Shown: one piece after another, positions 18,864 to 27,346 of the stretch
Numbering within the stretch: position 1 is the first letter of the stretch
How the letters are laid out: each line of letters starts with the position of its first letter
Origin: Acidobacteriota bacterium
GTDB lineage: Bacteria; Acidobacteriota; UBA6911; RPQK01; JAJDTT01
Length of the DNA stretch: 40,452 nucleotides
Direction of reading: 5' to 3'
NCBI GenBank assembly: GCA_022827025.1
Contig: JAJDTT010000059.1
Coordinates: 1-40,452 of the forward strand
Position numbers and translations under genes: made by a program
The notes under the pieces: model-generated
Databases searched by the model: none
The model's input: the letters and a program-made list of their open reading frames with translations, nothing else
What the model was told of the DNA's origin: nothing

Positions 18864-19811
18864 ATGCGGATCTCTGAGTTCCAGAAGTCCCTGGACAAGC
18901 CTCATTCCGTCTACGTCGTGGTTTCGACCCAGGACCTCTTTCTCAAGCGGGTTTACGACCTCTGCCGGGAACAGGTGGCGGAGTCGGCCCGGGAATTCGA
19001 TTGGTCCGTTTTCGATCTGGTGAAGGACCCGGTCGGGGAGGTGGTCCAGACCGCCCGGACGCTGCCGTGGGTCTCCCGGAGGCGATGGGTGTACGTTCGG
19101 GACCACGCCGGATCCGGGTCCGGGCTCAAGGCTTATCTGGCTCGCCCGGCGCCCCGGACCGTCCTGGTTCTGGAAACGAAGAAACGCTCCAGGGCCTGGT
19201 CCCGTCTGCCCCGGATCGAGTTCGACAAGAAGGTGGGGCCGGCCCGATGGCTGCGGGCCTGGGCCAAGCAAGAGGGGTACGTCCTGGAACCGGCGGCCGT
19301 CCGGGCAATGGTCGAGTTGGTGGGGGACGACCTGGCCCGCCTCAAAATGGAGTTGGAGAAGCAGTTTCTGGCCCAGTGGGAGAGCCGGAAAATCACTTCC
19401 GGGTCCGTCGCCGAAATGACCCTGGAGAGCCGGGAATACGACGTGTTCAATCTCATCGGCGCCATGGCCAAGGGGCAGTCCTCGACGGCGCTTCTGATTC
19501 TGAACCGGCTCTTCGAGAAAGGCGTCAGCTTCTCCCAGATCCTGGCCATGCTCTACTGGACCTTCAGACGGTTGTTGGTGGCCCGGGAGATGTTGGAACG
19601 GGGACGGTCCTTTCAGGAGGTTCTCCGCACGCTCAAGATCTGGAGCTATCGCGGGCAGGAGGGGGAGGTGCGCCGCTACTCTCCGGATTGGATCCGGCGA
19701 GTCCTGATCCGGATTCGAGAAACGGACCGGGCCTGCAAGAGCGGCGTCTCCGAACCCCGGTTTCACCTGGAACGCCTGCTCGTTGACACCTGTCGCCGGG
19801 GACAACTATAA
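18864..19811 (+). CDS. holA: DNA polymerase III subunit delta
   Basis: Clamp-loader wrench subunit that opens the sliding clamp, 315 aa. Recognised from the C-terminal collar pattern REYDVFNLIGAMAKGQ and LNRLFEKGVSFSQILAMLYWTFRRLLVA, with LVGDDLARLKMELEK before it. Position between lptE and rpsT is the standard holA context. The N-terminus is diverged and lacks a strong start signal; MRISEFQKSL at 18864 is the best candidate. The 3' end contains the promoter of rpsT. Confidence 0.88.
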   Translation: MRISEFQKSLDKPHSVYVVVSTQDLFLKRVYDLCREQVAESAREFDWSVFDLVKDPVGEVVQTARTLPWVSRRRWVYVRDHAGSGSGLKAYLARPAPRTVLVLETKKRSRAWSRLPRIEFDKKVGPARWLRAWAKQEGYVLEPAAVRAMVELVGDDLARLKMELEKQFLAQWESRKITSGSVAEMTLESREYDVFNLIGAMAKGQSSTALLILNRLFEKGVSFSQILAMLYWTFRRLLVAREMLERGRSFQEVLRTLKIWSYRGQEGEVRRYSPDWIRRVLIRIRETDRACKSGVSEPRFHLERLLVDTCRRGQL

Positions 19812-19812
19812 T
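19783..19812 (+). promoter_or_regulatory. Near-consensus sigma70 promoter for rpsT
   Basis: TTGACA at 19783-19788, an 18-nt spacer and TATAAT at 19807-19812: both hexamers perfect. It is embedded in the last codons of holA. The predicted start of transcription is near 19819, leaving a leader of under 20 nt with GAGG at about 19825-19828 before the ATG at 19837. Confidence 0.82.
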
Positions 19813-19836
19813 GCGCGCTGTTTCGAGGGAGTCCAT

Positions 19837-20106
19837 ATGCCCAATATCAAGTCGGCGGACAAGCGGATGCGCCAGAGCCGAAGGCGCAGGATGCGAAACC
19901 GCCACTATCTGAGCCGGATGAGGACCGAAATCAAGCGCTTCCGCCGCATGTTGGAGGAGGGCCGGTCCGCAGACGCCGAGGACCATCTTCCCAGGATCTA
20001 CACCGTCATCGACCACACCGCCCAGAAGGGCGTCATTCATCGCCGGACCGCCGCGCGCTACAAATCCCGGCTGACCCACTCGTTGAATCGGATCCTGGCG
20101 GCATAG
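19837..20106 (+). CDS. rpsT: 30S ribosomal protein S20
   Basis: Primary 16S rRNA-binding protein, 89 aa, very basic. The start MPNIKSADKRMRQSRRRRMR matches the family N-terminus; an in-frame start 54 nt upstream would place translation before the -10 box and is rejected. The C-terminal half has the typical DHTAQKGVIHRRTAARYKSRL helix. A strong dedicated promoter lies just upstream, as expected for a highly expressed ribosomal protein at the end of the leuS-lptE-holA group. Confidence 0.97.
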   Translation: MPNIKSADKRMRQSRRRRMRNRHYLSRMRTEIKRFRRMLEEGRSADAEDHLPRIYTVIDHTAQKGVIHRRTAARYKSRLTHSLNRILAA

Positions 20107-20170
20107 CAGTGGTTGCCTGGACCCCGACCCCATACATGTCCCCATTTGCACGGCTGCAAAACCTCCACTC

Positions 20171-21142
20171 TTGAAGAAGGTTCTCCTCCCGGACCAGTGC
20201 GCTGAGATTCTCTTCGACCTCCGGGACAGGAACGTTCGGTTGCTGGAGTCGCTGTTCCAGGTACGGATCGGCGCCCGGGGCCCGCGCGTCTTCATCGAGG
20301 GAGACGAGAAACACGAAAAGATCCTGGAGAAAATCCTCACCGACTTTTCGTCTCTGGTCTCCAATGGATGCTCCTTCTCCAACGGCGAGCTGCGGGAAGC
20401 GTTTCAGCAGATCGCCGAAGGGGCGGCCGGGAGCCTTCACGATTTCTTTCCCAAGGCTCTGGTCCTGAAGACTCCCATACGGGAAGTTTCGCCGCGGAGT
20501 CTGAACCAGTCCCGTTACGTCCAGGCCATTCACCGCAACGACCTGGTCTTCGGGATCGGTCCGGCCGGCACGGGCAAGACCTATCTTGCGGTGGCGACGG
20601 CGGTCTCGTTTCTCCTGGACAAGAGGGTCCAGAGGATCGTGTTGTCCCGTCCCGCAGTGGAAGCGGGCGAACGGCTCGGATTCCTGCCGGGGGACCTCCA
20701 GGAAAAGGTCAACCCCTACTTGAGGCCCCTTTCGGACGCCTTGATCCACGTGATCGGGGCGGAGAGGGTGCGGAAGCTCATGGACCGGGAAATCATCGAG
20801 ATCGCTCCCCTGGCCTTCATGCGGGGGAGGACTCTGGGCGATTCGTTCATCATTCTGGACGAAGCCCAGAACTGCACCTCGGAGCAGATGAAGATGTTTC
20901 TCACTCGAATCGGACTCAATTCCAGGGCGGTCGTCACCGGGGACATCACTCAGATCGATCTTCCGCCGGGTCAGACGTCGGGCCTGGTGGAGGCTCGTGG
21001 GCTGCTCAGGGGTTTGCAGGGGATCTCGATCTGCGAGTTCGATCGCCGGGACGTGGTGCGCCATCGGCTCGTCAAGCGAATCATCCAAGCCTACGAGTCC
21101 ATGGATTCGGTAGCAAGGAGAGGTGTGAGAAGTGAGGAGTGA
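20171..21142 (+). CDS. PhoH-family ATPase
   Basis: Cytoplasmic P-loop ATPase of 323 aa, YbeZ-like. Walker A is GPAGTGKT at 130-137 and Walker B is FIILDEAQN near residue 227; LSRPAVEAGERLGFLPGD and VTGDITQIDLP are family hallmarks. In E. coli YbeZ partners the RNase YbeY in rRNA handling. Here the usual ybeY and HD-domain neighbours are missing; a D-Ala-D-Ala ligase follows. The start is a TTG at 20171 with no clear ribosome site, so a slightly different start is possible. Confidence 0.9.
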   Translation: MKKVLLPDQCAEILFDLRDRNVRLLESLFQVRIGARGPRVFIEGDEKHEKILEKILTDFSSLVSNGCSFSNGELREAFQQIAEGAAGSLHDFFPKALVLKTPIREVSPRSLNQSRYVQAIHRNDLVFGIGPAGTGKTYLAVATAVSFLLDKRVQRIVLSRPAVEAGERLGFLPGDLQEKVNPYLRPLSDALIHVIGAERVRKLMDREIIEIAPLAFMRGRTLGDSFIILDEAQNCTSEQMKMFLTRIGLNSRAVVTGDITQIDLPPGQTSGLVEARGLLRGLQGISICEFDRRDVVRHRLVKRIIQAYESMDSVARRGVRSEE

Positions 21143-21209
21143 GCGCGGACGGGAAGTCCCTCGGTCAGATCGCCGCGGTTGGCTTCCAGGTCCCGGGCCC
21201 GGACACTCA

Positions 21210-22289
21210 ATGAAGATGACGGACCGCAGGATTCACGTGGTGGTCCTCTGCGGAGGACGCTCCGCCGAGCATGACGTTTCCCTCGTCTCGACCCGCTCGA
21301 TTCTGAACCACCTGGATCCGGAACGATACCGGATCTCGGTCATGGGTCTGGACCGGAAGGGCGGAAGCTACGATCCTGGCGTGCTGCGCCGGAAGTTGGA
21401 GATCTCGCGGGACGGGCCCTGGGAGTTTCCCACCGGACCGGAGCACTGGCTCGTGCTTCTGGCCGGCCTGTCGACCCCATCGCCCGTCGTGTTTCCGGTG
21501 CTGCACGGACCGTTCGGCGAGGACGGCACCGTGCAGGGAGCGTTGGAGGTGTTGGGCCTGCCCTACGTGGGAGCCGGCGTGATGGCCTCGTCGCTGGCCA
21601 TGAACAAGGTCTGGTGCAAGCAGGTGCTGGCCCACGCCGGGTTGCCGGTCCTGCCCTTCGTGAGCACGACCAAAGCCGGATGGGAAGAGGACCCCGACCG
21701 GGTCGTGGCGCAGATCGAGAACCAACTCGCTTACCCCGTGTTCGTGAAGCCGGCCAACATGGGTTCGTCCATCGGAATCGGCAAGAGCCGCGACTCCCGG
21801 GAACTCCGGCAGCATCTGGAGGAAGCCCTGAGGTTCGACCTGCTGGTTCTGGCGGAGCAGGGGGTCGACGCCCGTGAGATCGAAGTTTCGGTCCTGGGGA
21901 ACGAGCATCCCAGGGCATCCATCGCGGGCGAGATCGTCCCCTCCGGGGAATTCTACGACTATGCCGCCAAGTACCTGGATGGGATCAGTGAGTTGCTGAT
22001 TCCGGCGCCCCTTTCCCAGGAACGGATGGACGAGGCGCGGCTGCTGGCCCTGGAGACGTACCGGACGCTGGGAGTGGAGGGAATGGCCCGGATCGACTTC
22101 CTGCTGGAAAAGGAGAGCCACCGGCTCTGGGTCAACGAAGCCAACTCCATTCCAGGATTCACCCGGATCAGCATGTATCCCAAGCTCTGGCAGGCGTCCG
22201 GCCTGAGCTATCCCGACCTGATCGAAGAGCTCATCAATCTGGGTTTGGAACGGCATCGAGCCCGGCAGGGCCTCTCGGTCGAGCGTTGA
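21210..22289 (+). CDS. ddl: D-alanine--D-alanine ligase
   Basis: ATP-grasp enzyme making D-Ala-D-Ala for peptidoglycan, 359 aa. Motifs: CGGRSAEHDVSLVSTRSI at the N-terminus, the ATP-binding FVKPANMGSSIGI, the metal/acid region MARIDFLL and NEANSIPGFT, then SMYPKLW. Length and the NEANSIPGFT-SMYP block place it in the DdlA/VanA-like group. The start at 21210 (MKMTDRRIHVVVL) is preferred; the frame is open back to a GTG at 21132 that overlaps the phoH-like gene. This is the only cell-wall gene here, outside a dcw cluster. Confidence 0.95.
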   Translation: MKMTDRRIHVVVLCGGRSAEHDVSLVSTRSILNHLDPERYRISVMGLDRKGGSYDPGVLRRKLEISRDGPWEFPTGPEHWLVLLAGLSTPSPVVFPVLHGPFGEDGTVQGALEVLGLPYVGAGVMASSLAMNKVWCKQVLAHAGLPVLPFVSTTKAGWEEDPDRVVAQIENQLAYPVFVKPANMGSSIGIGKSRDSRELRQHLEEALRFDLLVLAEQGVDAREIEVSVLGNEHPRASIAGEIVPSGEFYDYAAKYLDGISELLIPAPLSQERMDEARLLALETYRTLGVEGMARIDFLLEKESHRLWVNEANSIPGFTRISMYPKLWQASGLSYPDLIEELINLGLERHRARQGLSVER

Positions 22290-22364
22290 TGGTCGATGGG
22301 CTCTGCCTTTGGCCGGGTCTTGGTTTCGTTCGGGACGAAGAGGGCGCCCGCAATGGGTGGAAGA

Positions 22365-22389
22365 GGGCACCCACAAGGGGCGCCCCTAC
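22365..22389 (-). repeat. Dispersed palindromic repeat, copy 3
   Basis: GGGCACCCACAAGGG followed by GCGCCCCTAC is the reverse-oriented form of the repeat also present at 40046-40072, with ACAAGGG in the centre. It sits 12 nt upstream of the -35 box of the next gene. Confidence 0.7.
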
Positions 22390-22401
22390 GGTTCAAATTT
22401 C

Positions 22402-22430
22402 TTGATGGTCCGGAGGCCGTTTGCTAAATT
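22402..22430 (+). promoter_or_regulatory. Sigma70-type promoter for the DUF465-psd-pssA group
   Basis: TTGATG at 22402-22407, 17-nt spacer, TAAATT at 22425-22430. The AT-rich box is conspicuous in this GC-rich region. Predicted transcripts start near 22437 with about 50 nt of leader ending in CAGGAGGA before the ATG at 22488. Confidence 0.6.
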
Positions 22431-22487
22431 CATGCGTCGGTACGAGGCACGGCGTGCGGAGGTCCAGGCACCAGGAGGAAGCGCACG

Positions 22488-22718
22488 ATGGATGAGGCCG
22501 CTCTCAAGAATCATCTGATGGAAACGGACAAGGAGTTTTCCCGGCTGGCCCTGGAGCACCAGGGCTACGAGCGCCAACTGGAAGAACTTGTTCGCAGGGT
22601 CTACCTGAACCCGGAAGAGAAATTACGTGAGAGCGTCATCAAGAAGAAGAAGCTGGCCTTGAAGGATCAGATGCAGGTGATCATCCATCGACACCAGATG
22701 GAGGCCCGGACCGGTTAG
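22488..22718 (+). CDS. DUF465 (YdcH-like) small protein
   Basis: A 76-aa, charged, helical protein of the YdcH/DUF465 family. The sequence reads as one or two coiled-coil helices (KEFSRLALEHQGYERQLEEL, then KKKKLALKDQMQVIIHRHQ) without cysteines or a signal peptide. A clear AGGAGG site precedes the ATG. Function of the family is not known. It sits first in an apparent unit with psd and pssA. Confidence 0.85.
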   Translation: MDEAALKNHLMETDKEFSRLALEHQGYERQLEELVRRVYLNPEEKLRESVIKKKKLALKDQMQVIIHRHQMEARTG

Positions 22719-22756
22719 GCGTCCTGCTGCGGCGCATCCGGGCTCTCGTTCGTACC

Positions 22757-23362
22757 ATGGCCCGAGACGGATACTATTTCTTTCTTCCGCTGGTCGCCCT
22801 GACCCTGGTCCTGACTTGGCTCCAGGTGATGGCCCTGGGCGTGGTGACCCTCATTCTGGCGGCGTTCGTCGCTTGGTTTTTCCGCGATCCGAACCGCTCC
22901 GTTCCCGATGATCCCGACGCCGTGGTCAGCCCGGCGGACGGAAAGATCGTTCGCGTGAAGTCGTTTGAGGAGGGCACCGAGGTCAGCATTTTTCTTTCGA
23001 TCTGGAACGTTCACGTCAATCGTTCACCGGTGGAAGGTATCCTGGTCCGGAAGGAACATCGCCCCGGGCGGTTTCATCTCGCCTGGGACGACCGGGCCTC
23101 GGTCGAGAACGAGCGGGTCATACTGACCATTTCCGGCGACCGGCCCCTGACCTTCGCGCTGGTGGCCGGGGTATTGGCGCGCCGAATCCGGGTCTGGAAG
23201 AATGAGGGAGACGTTCTCGGCAGGGGTGATAGAATAGGCCTGATCCGATTCGGCAGCCGGGTCGATCTGTTCTTCCCGCGGAATTTTGACATGGTTGTCA
23301 GCGAAGGCGATCGAGTCTACGGCGGAAGCACCGTCTTGGCGTATTGGAACCCCGGACCGTGA
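22757..23362 (+). CDS. psd: Phosphatidylserine decarboxylase proenzyme (short, archaeal-type)
   Basis: Membrane-associated enzyme that converts phosphatidylserine to phosphatidylethanolamine. The 201-aa form has two N-terminal hydrophobic segments, WFFRDPNR, SPADGKIV and SIWNVHVNRSP. Self-cleavage to make the pyruvoyl group is expected at Gly166-Ser167 in IRFGSRVDLFFP, which plays the part of the LGST motif of longer enzymes. The last codons overlap the start of pssA in a GTGA arrangement, coupling the two consecutive enzymes of PE synthesis. Confidence 0.94.
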   Translation: MARDGYYFFLPLVALTLVLTWLQVMALGVVTLILAAFVAWFFRDPNRSVPDDPDAVVSPADGKIVRVKSFEEGTEVSIFLSIWNVHVNRSPVEGILVRKEHRPGRFHLAWDDRASVENERVILTISGDRPLTFALVAGVLARRIRVWKNEGDVLGRGDRIGLIRFGSRVDLFFPRNFDMVVSEGDRVYGGSTVLAYWNPGP

Positions 23363-24156
23363 AAAAGTTGAGACGTCACGAACGCCGATTCCCGGGTTCC
23401 AGGGGTCCCAGGAAGCGATTTCGCCGTAGCGTCTTCATCCTGCCTTCGCTCTTCACCGTGGGAAACATGTTCGCGGGCTTCTTCGCCCTGGTGTCCATAC
23501 TCAACGAGAACTACCAGGTGGCGGCGGTCGCCATAGGGATCGCCGTCGTCCTGGACGGACTGGACGGCCGGGTGGCGCGAATGGCCAATGCCACCAGCGA
23601 TTTCGGCGTGCAGTTGGACTCCCTGGCCGACGTTGTCAGCTTCGGTATCGCTCCGGCGGTGCTCATTTATTCCTGGGGACTGGCCGACCTGGGCAATTTC
23701 GCCCGTTTTTCGGCCTTCTTCTTCTTTATCTGCGGAGCTGTGCGCCTCGCCCGGTTCAACGTCCAGTTGAAGGAGATGAAGTATTTCGCCGGATTGCCCA
23801 TCCCGGCGGCGGCGGCCTTCGTGGCGGCGATCATCCACTACTTCGAGACCCCTCCGGACACGGTCTTCTTCAAGGTCTCACTGGTCGGCATGAACTATGC
23901 GGTGGCCTGTCTCATGGTGAGCACGGTCCGCTATCCGTCGTTCAAGCGGCTCAACCTGGGAGGCAGAAAGTCTCATCTGCTGGTTGTGATCCTGGCTTTG
24001 ATGGTGGCCGCCGTGTTCTTCTATTCGCGTCAGGCCTTGATGGCCATGGCTTCCGGTTACCTTCTCAGCGGCGTTGTTCTGAGGGTTTACCAGTTCGTTC
24101 GTTTTCGACTCAAGGAGCCGGCGTCTCTGGAGGAACAGGAAGTTCGTCCGGATTAA
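23359..24156 (+). CDS. pssA: CDP-diacylglycerol--serine O-phosphatidyltransferase
   Basis: Integral membrane CDP-alcohol phosphotransferase making phosphatidylserine, the substrate of Psd. The signature DGLDGRVAR...G...D...D is complete (DGLDGRVARM, then FGVQLDSLAD). About eight hydrophobic segments follow the basic N-terminus. The GTG at 23359 overlaps the psd stop and is the preferred start, giving 265 aa; a TTG 15 nt upstream is possible. Order psd-pssA is common in bacteria with the short Psd. Confidence 0.93.
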   Translation: MKKLRRHERRFPGSRGPRKRFRRSVFILPSLFTVGNMFAGFFALVSILNENYQVAAVAIGIAVVLDGLDGRVARMANATSDFGVQLDSLADVVSFGIAPAVLIYSWGLADLGNFARFSAFFFFICGAVRLARFNVQLKEMKYFAGLPIPAAAAFVAAIIHYFETPPDTVFFKVSLVGMNYAVACLMVSTVRYPSFKRLNLGGRKSHLLVVILALMVAAVFFYSRQALMAMASGYLLSGVVLRVYQFVRFRLKEPASLEEQEVRPD

Positions 24157-24425
24157 CCGTCCGTGATGACTCTTGCCACGGGCCATTAAGAATCCATTCG
24201 CTGCTCCGTTTCACGAAACAGGAAGTTTTCGGTTGCGACGGGCGCGCCCGGCACGGTCCGGGCCCGGAAAACCGAGGACGAGCAAATGCCCCGCAATGCG
24301 ATTTTTTTCGTAGTCACGCGGCGACCCGACGAGGATTCTGGGTTAGGATGGCGCCGAACGAACCTGTCCGGTGTCCGGCCGCCGCAGCGAGACTGAACTG
24401 AACCGCTTGCGCCGGGGGTGAGAGT
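24157..24425. other. 269-nt leader upstream of mgtE with possible RNA structure
   Basis: No gene is supported. A GTTTTC/GAAAAC outer stem (about 24226-24271) encloses CCCGG-CACGGT-CCGGG, and a run of seven T residues lies at 24302-24308. Because mgtE genes are often preceded by Mg-sensing riboswitches, an M-box was looked for; GGTTAGGATGGCGCC at 24341-24355 vaguely resembles its core, but the other conserved blocks are not recognised. Treated as an unassigned leader. Confidence 0.35.
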
Positions 24426-25793
24426 ATGCAGACGCATAAAATTCATCTGCTGGCACAATCCGTCCGCCGCCTCCTGAGGCGGAGTGCGTTCGAGCACGTC
24501 GCCAACCTGCTGTCCAAGCTGCGCCCCGGAGACATCTCCCACATCATGCTGGAGCTGGGCGAGCTGCAGCAGCGGCGGGTCTTCTCCCTGCTCATCAAGA
24601 AGGACAAGGACCTGGCGGGACAGACCCTCACCGGGATGGGGCTCGATCCGGCCATCGCTCTTCTGGCCCACTTTTCCGCCGAAGAGGCGGCCGCGGTCCT
24701 CCAGGAGCTGGAGAGCGACGACGCCGCCCAATTCATCTCGGCCCTGCCCGAAGACCGGGCCGCGGCAATCCTGGATCTGATGGCCACCGAGGAATCGGCC
24801 GAGGTCCAGGGCCTGCTGGAGCATGAGGCGGAAACCGCCGGCCGGATCATGACTCCCAACGTGCTGGCCTTCCAAGAGGTCGTGACGGTGGGCGAGGCCA
24901 TCCACACGATCCAGAACGCTGAAGATCTGGAAATGGCCTTTTACGTCTATGTGGTGGACGAACGGTCGCACCTGGTCGGGATCGTCTCCCTGCGGGGACT
25001 GCTCATGGTTCCTCCCAGCACGCCGCTGAGAAAGATCATGACCACCGACATCCTCTCGGTGCGGACCGACACGGACCAGGAAGAAGTGGCCCGGCAGGTG
25101 GCCCTCTACGACCTCCTGGCCATCCCGGTGGTGGACGAGGAGAACAAGCTCGTGGGCGTGATCACCGTGGACGACGTGATCGACGTCATCAAGGAAGAGG
25201 CCACCGAGGACATCTTCTACATGGCGGGCGTGGAGAGTGACGACCGGATCTACACGCCGCCTCGGAAATCGGTGAGAAAGCGGCTGCCCTGGCTGCTCAT
25301 CAACCTGGTGACGGCCCTGATGGCGGCCACCATCGTGGCCTTCTACGAACCCACCATCGCCAAGTTCTCGTATCTGGCCGTGTTTCTGCCGGTGGTGGCC
25401 GGGATGGGGGGAAATTCGGGCACCCAGACCTTGACGGTGATCGTCCGCGGACTCGCCCTGGGAGAGGTGACCTGGAAGAGCAGCCGGGCGGCACTGGGAA
25501 AGGAGCTGGCGGTCGCCCTCACCAACGGAGTCGTCTTAGGATTGCTGTGCGGGGCCGTGGCCTTCGCCTGGAAGGGCAGCTTCGAGTTGGGATTCGTTCT
25601 GGGCGGAGCGCTCATCATCAACATCCTGGTGGCCGGAGTCATCGGCACCTTGATCCCCCTGTTCCTGATCAAACTCAATGTCGACCCCGCCGTTGCCTCG
25701 AGCATCATACTGACCACCTTCACGGACATGGTCGGGTTTCTTTCCTTTCTGGGATTGGCGACGTATTTCCTCACCGTCGTCTCCTCCTCATGA
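24426..25793 (+). CDS. mgtE: MgtE-type magnesium transporter
   Basis: Dimeric Mg2+ channel of the inner membrane, 455 aa. Domain order: superhelical N domain (to about 130), two CBS domains (about 135-255, with IMTPNVLAF and IMTTDILSV starts), a linker helix, then five membrane helices from about 285. The pore signature GMGGNSGTQTLTVIVRGLA and the late DPAVASSIILTTFTDMVGF are intact. The N and CBS domains gate the pore by sensing cytosolic Mg2+. The stop overlaps the recO start (ATGA). Confidence 0.95.
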   Translation: MQTHKIHLLAQSVRRLLRRSAFEHVANLLSKLRPGDISHIMLELGELQQRRVFSLLIKKDKDLAGQTLTGMGLDPAIALLAHFSAEEAAAVLQELESDDAAQFISALPEDRAAAILDLMATEESAEVQGLLEHEAETAGRIMTPNVLAFQEVVTVGEAIHTIQNAEDLEMAFYVYVVDERSHLVGIVSLRGLLMVPPSTPLRKIMTTDILSVRTDTDQEEVARQVALYDLLAIPVVDEENKLVGVITVDDVIDVIKEEATEDIFYMAGVESDDRIYTPPRKSVRKRLPWLLINLVTALMAATIVAFYEPTIAKFSYLAVFLPVVAGMGGNSGTQTLTVIVRGLALGEVTWKSSRAALGKELAVALTNGVVLGLLCGAVAFAWKGSFELGFVLGGALIINILVAGVIGTLIPLFLIKLNVDPAVASSIILTTFTDMVGFLSFLGLATYFLTVVSSS

Positions 25794-26431
25794 GCGGCCA
25801 CCAATCCGAGGCGCTCACCCTCAGGACCTACCCTTTCTCCGAATCGCACAAGATTGCCGTCTTCTTTACCCGGAGTTTCGGGAAACTGCGGGGCATCGCC
25901 CACGGCGCCCGAAAGTCGAGAGGCAGGTTCGGGGGCAGTCTGGAGCCCCTGAACCATGTGAGGTTGAGCTTTCGCCGCAAGGAGCACCAGGAGCTGGCGG
26001 TGATCCGGAGTTGCGAGGTGTTGCGGGTCTTTCCGCGGGGGGCCGCCACGTTGGAGTCCACACTGTATCTGAGCTATTTCACCGAGCTGCTGCTCGAATT
26101 CAGCCGGGAACAGGAGGAGAGCGAACATCTCTTCCGCCTGGCCCTGGCCATTCTCGGGGCCGTGGGTTCGGTCCCCATCTCCCTGTTGTCCCGTTACCTG
26201 GAACTCTGGACCCTCAGGCTGGAAGGCGTCCTCCCCGACCTTGACGACGAACTGCCTCGTCCTCTGGCGGCGCGGGCCAGATCCTTCATGCGGGTGCCGC
26301 CGGCCTCGCTGGAGGCGGAATGCCTGACCCTTGAGGAAGACAAAACGTTAGCGCGCTTTTCGGAGAAGTTGTTAGAATACCACCTCGAAAAACCGCTGAA
26401 GACTCGGAAACTGCTGAAGGAACTCCTCTGA
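25790..26431 (+). CDS. recO: DNA repair protein RecO
   Basis: Recombination mediator of the RecFOR pathway, 213 aa. The N-terminal OB fold is seen as EALTLRTYPFSESHKIAVFFT and GIAHGARKSRGRFGGSLEPLNH. The C-terminal helical part reads LYLSYFTELLLEF to LEKPLKTRKLL. It is shorter than typical RecO (about 240 aa), and the four-Cys zinc finger found in many members is absent: LEGVLPDLDDELPRP runs straight on. The start at 25790 overlaps the mgtE stop. The following glyQ-glyS order is standard. Confidence 0.88.
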   Translation: MSGHQSEALTLRTYPFSESHKIAVFFTRSFGKLRGIAHGARKSRGRFGGSLEPLNHVRLSFRRKEHQELAVIRSCEVLRVFPRGAATLESTLYLSYFTELLLEFSREQEESEHLFRLALAILGAVGSVPISLLSRYLELWTLRLEGVLPDLDDELPRPLAARARSFMRVPPASLEAECLTLEEDKTLARFSEKLLEYHLEKPLKTRKLLKELL

Positions 26432-26440
26432 AACCCGGCA

Positions 26441-27346
26441 ATGAACCAATCGGACTGTGCAGCATCCAGGGATGGAGCCGAAGCCCCGCAGACGTTTCAG
26501 GACATCGTGCACCGCCTGCTCGAATTCTGGATGGACTCGGGTTGCGTGGCGCAACAGCCCTACGACACCGAGGTCGGCGCCGGGACCATGCACCCCGAGA
26601 CCTTCCTGCGGGTTCTGGGTCCTGAACCCTACAGCGTCGTCTACGTCCAGCCCAGCCGCCGGCCGGCGGACGGGCGGTACGGACAGAATCCCAATCGCCT
26701 CTATCGCCACCACCAGTTGCAGGTCATTCTCAAGCCGTCGCCGGAGGACATCCAGGACCTTTACCTCAAGAGCCTCGCGAGCATCGGCGTGGAACTGGAA
26801 AGTCATGACATCCGCTTCGAAGAGGACAATTGGGAGAGTCCCACCCTGGGCGCCTGGGGGGTGGGCTGGCAAGTGCTCCTGGACGGACTCGAGATCACGC
26901 AGTTCACCTATTTTCAGCAAGCCGGCGGAATCGAATTGATGCCGGTCTCGGTGGAGCTGACCTATGGACTGGAGAGGATCGCAGCCTTTATCTCAGGCGA
27001 GGACAGCGTTTACCGACTCCGATGGAACCGGGAGAAGACGTACGGACAGATTCGTTGGCTGGAGGAGGCCGAGTTCTCCCGTTACAGCTTCGAGGTGGCC
27101 GACACGGATCTGCTCTTCAACCTGTTTCGTCTCTACGAGGAGGAATGCCGGCGTTGCCACGAGGCCAGGTGCGTTCTCCCTGCGTACGACTACTGTCTGA
27201 AGTGTTCCCACACCTTCAACCTGCTGGACAGCCGGGGCGCCATCAGCGTCACCGAACGCGTTGCCCTGATCGCCCGGGTGCGCGCCCTGGCGGTGGCGAC
27301 CGCACGGCTCTACCTGGAAGATCATGGGTCACAGCTTTCTGCTTGA
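26441..27346 (+). CDS. glyQ: Glycyl-tRNA synthetase alpha subunit
   Basis: Catalytic class II subunit of the tetrameric glycyl-tRNA synthetase, 301 aa. Family blocks: [52 protein letters not shown] and [18 protein letters not shown]. An extended N-terminal segment of about 15 residues precedes the conserved start. It overlaps glyS by 23 nt, consistent with coupled production of the two subunits. Confidence 0.97.
   Translation: MNQSDCAASRDGAEAPQTFQDIVHRLLEFWMDSGCVAQQPYDTEVGAGTMHPETFLRVLGPEPYSVVYVQPSRRPADGRYGQNPNRLYRHHQLQVILKPSPEDIQDLYLKSLASIGVELESHDIRFEEDNWESPTLGAWGVGWQVLLDGLEITQFTYFQQAGGIELMPVSVELTYGLERIAAFISGEDSVYRLRWNREKTYGQIRWLEEAEFSRYSFEVADTDLLFNLFRLYEEECRRCHEARCVLPAYDYCLKCSHTFNLLDSRGAISVTERVALIARVRALAVATARLYLEDHGSQLSA

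Larger units (their letters stand above)
22290..22487. other. 198-nt intergenic region with a dispersed repeat and a promoter
   Basis: No gene is seen. A degenerate half copy of the dispersed repeat (AGGGCGCCCGCAATGGG, 22341-22357) lies beside a full copy at 22365-22389. A promoter for the downstream DUF465 gene follows immediately (22402-22430). Confidence 0.55.

Noticed and set aside
20107-20170. ACCCCGACCCCATACATGTCCCC in the rpsT-phoH gap as a dispersed repeat or terminator
   Set aside because: It looks repeat-like, but no second copy is present in the window and no hairpin or T-run is evident.
24341-24355. M-box (magnesium riboswitch) upstream of mgtE
   Set aside because: Only a loose likeness to the GUUAGG-type core; other conserved blocks were not found. 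Kept only as an unassigned leader.
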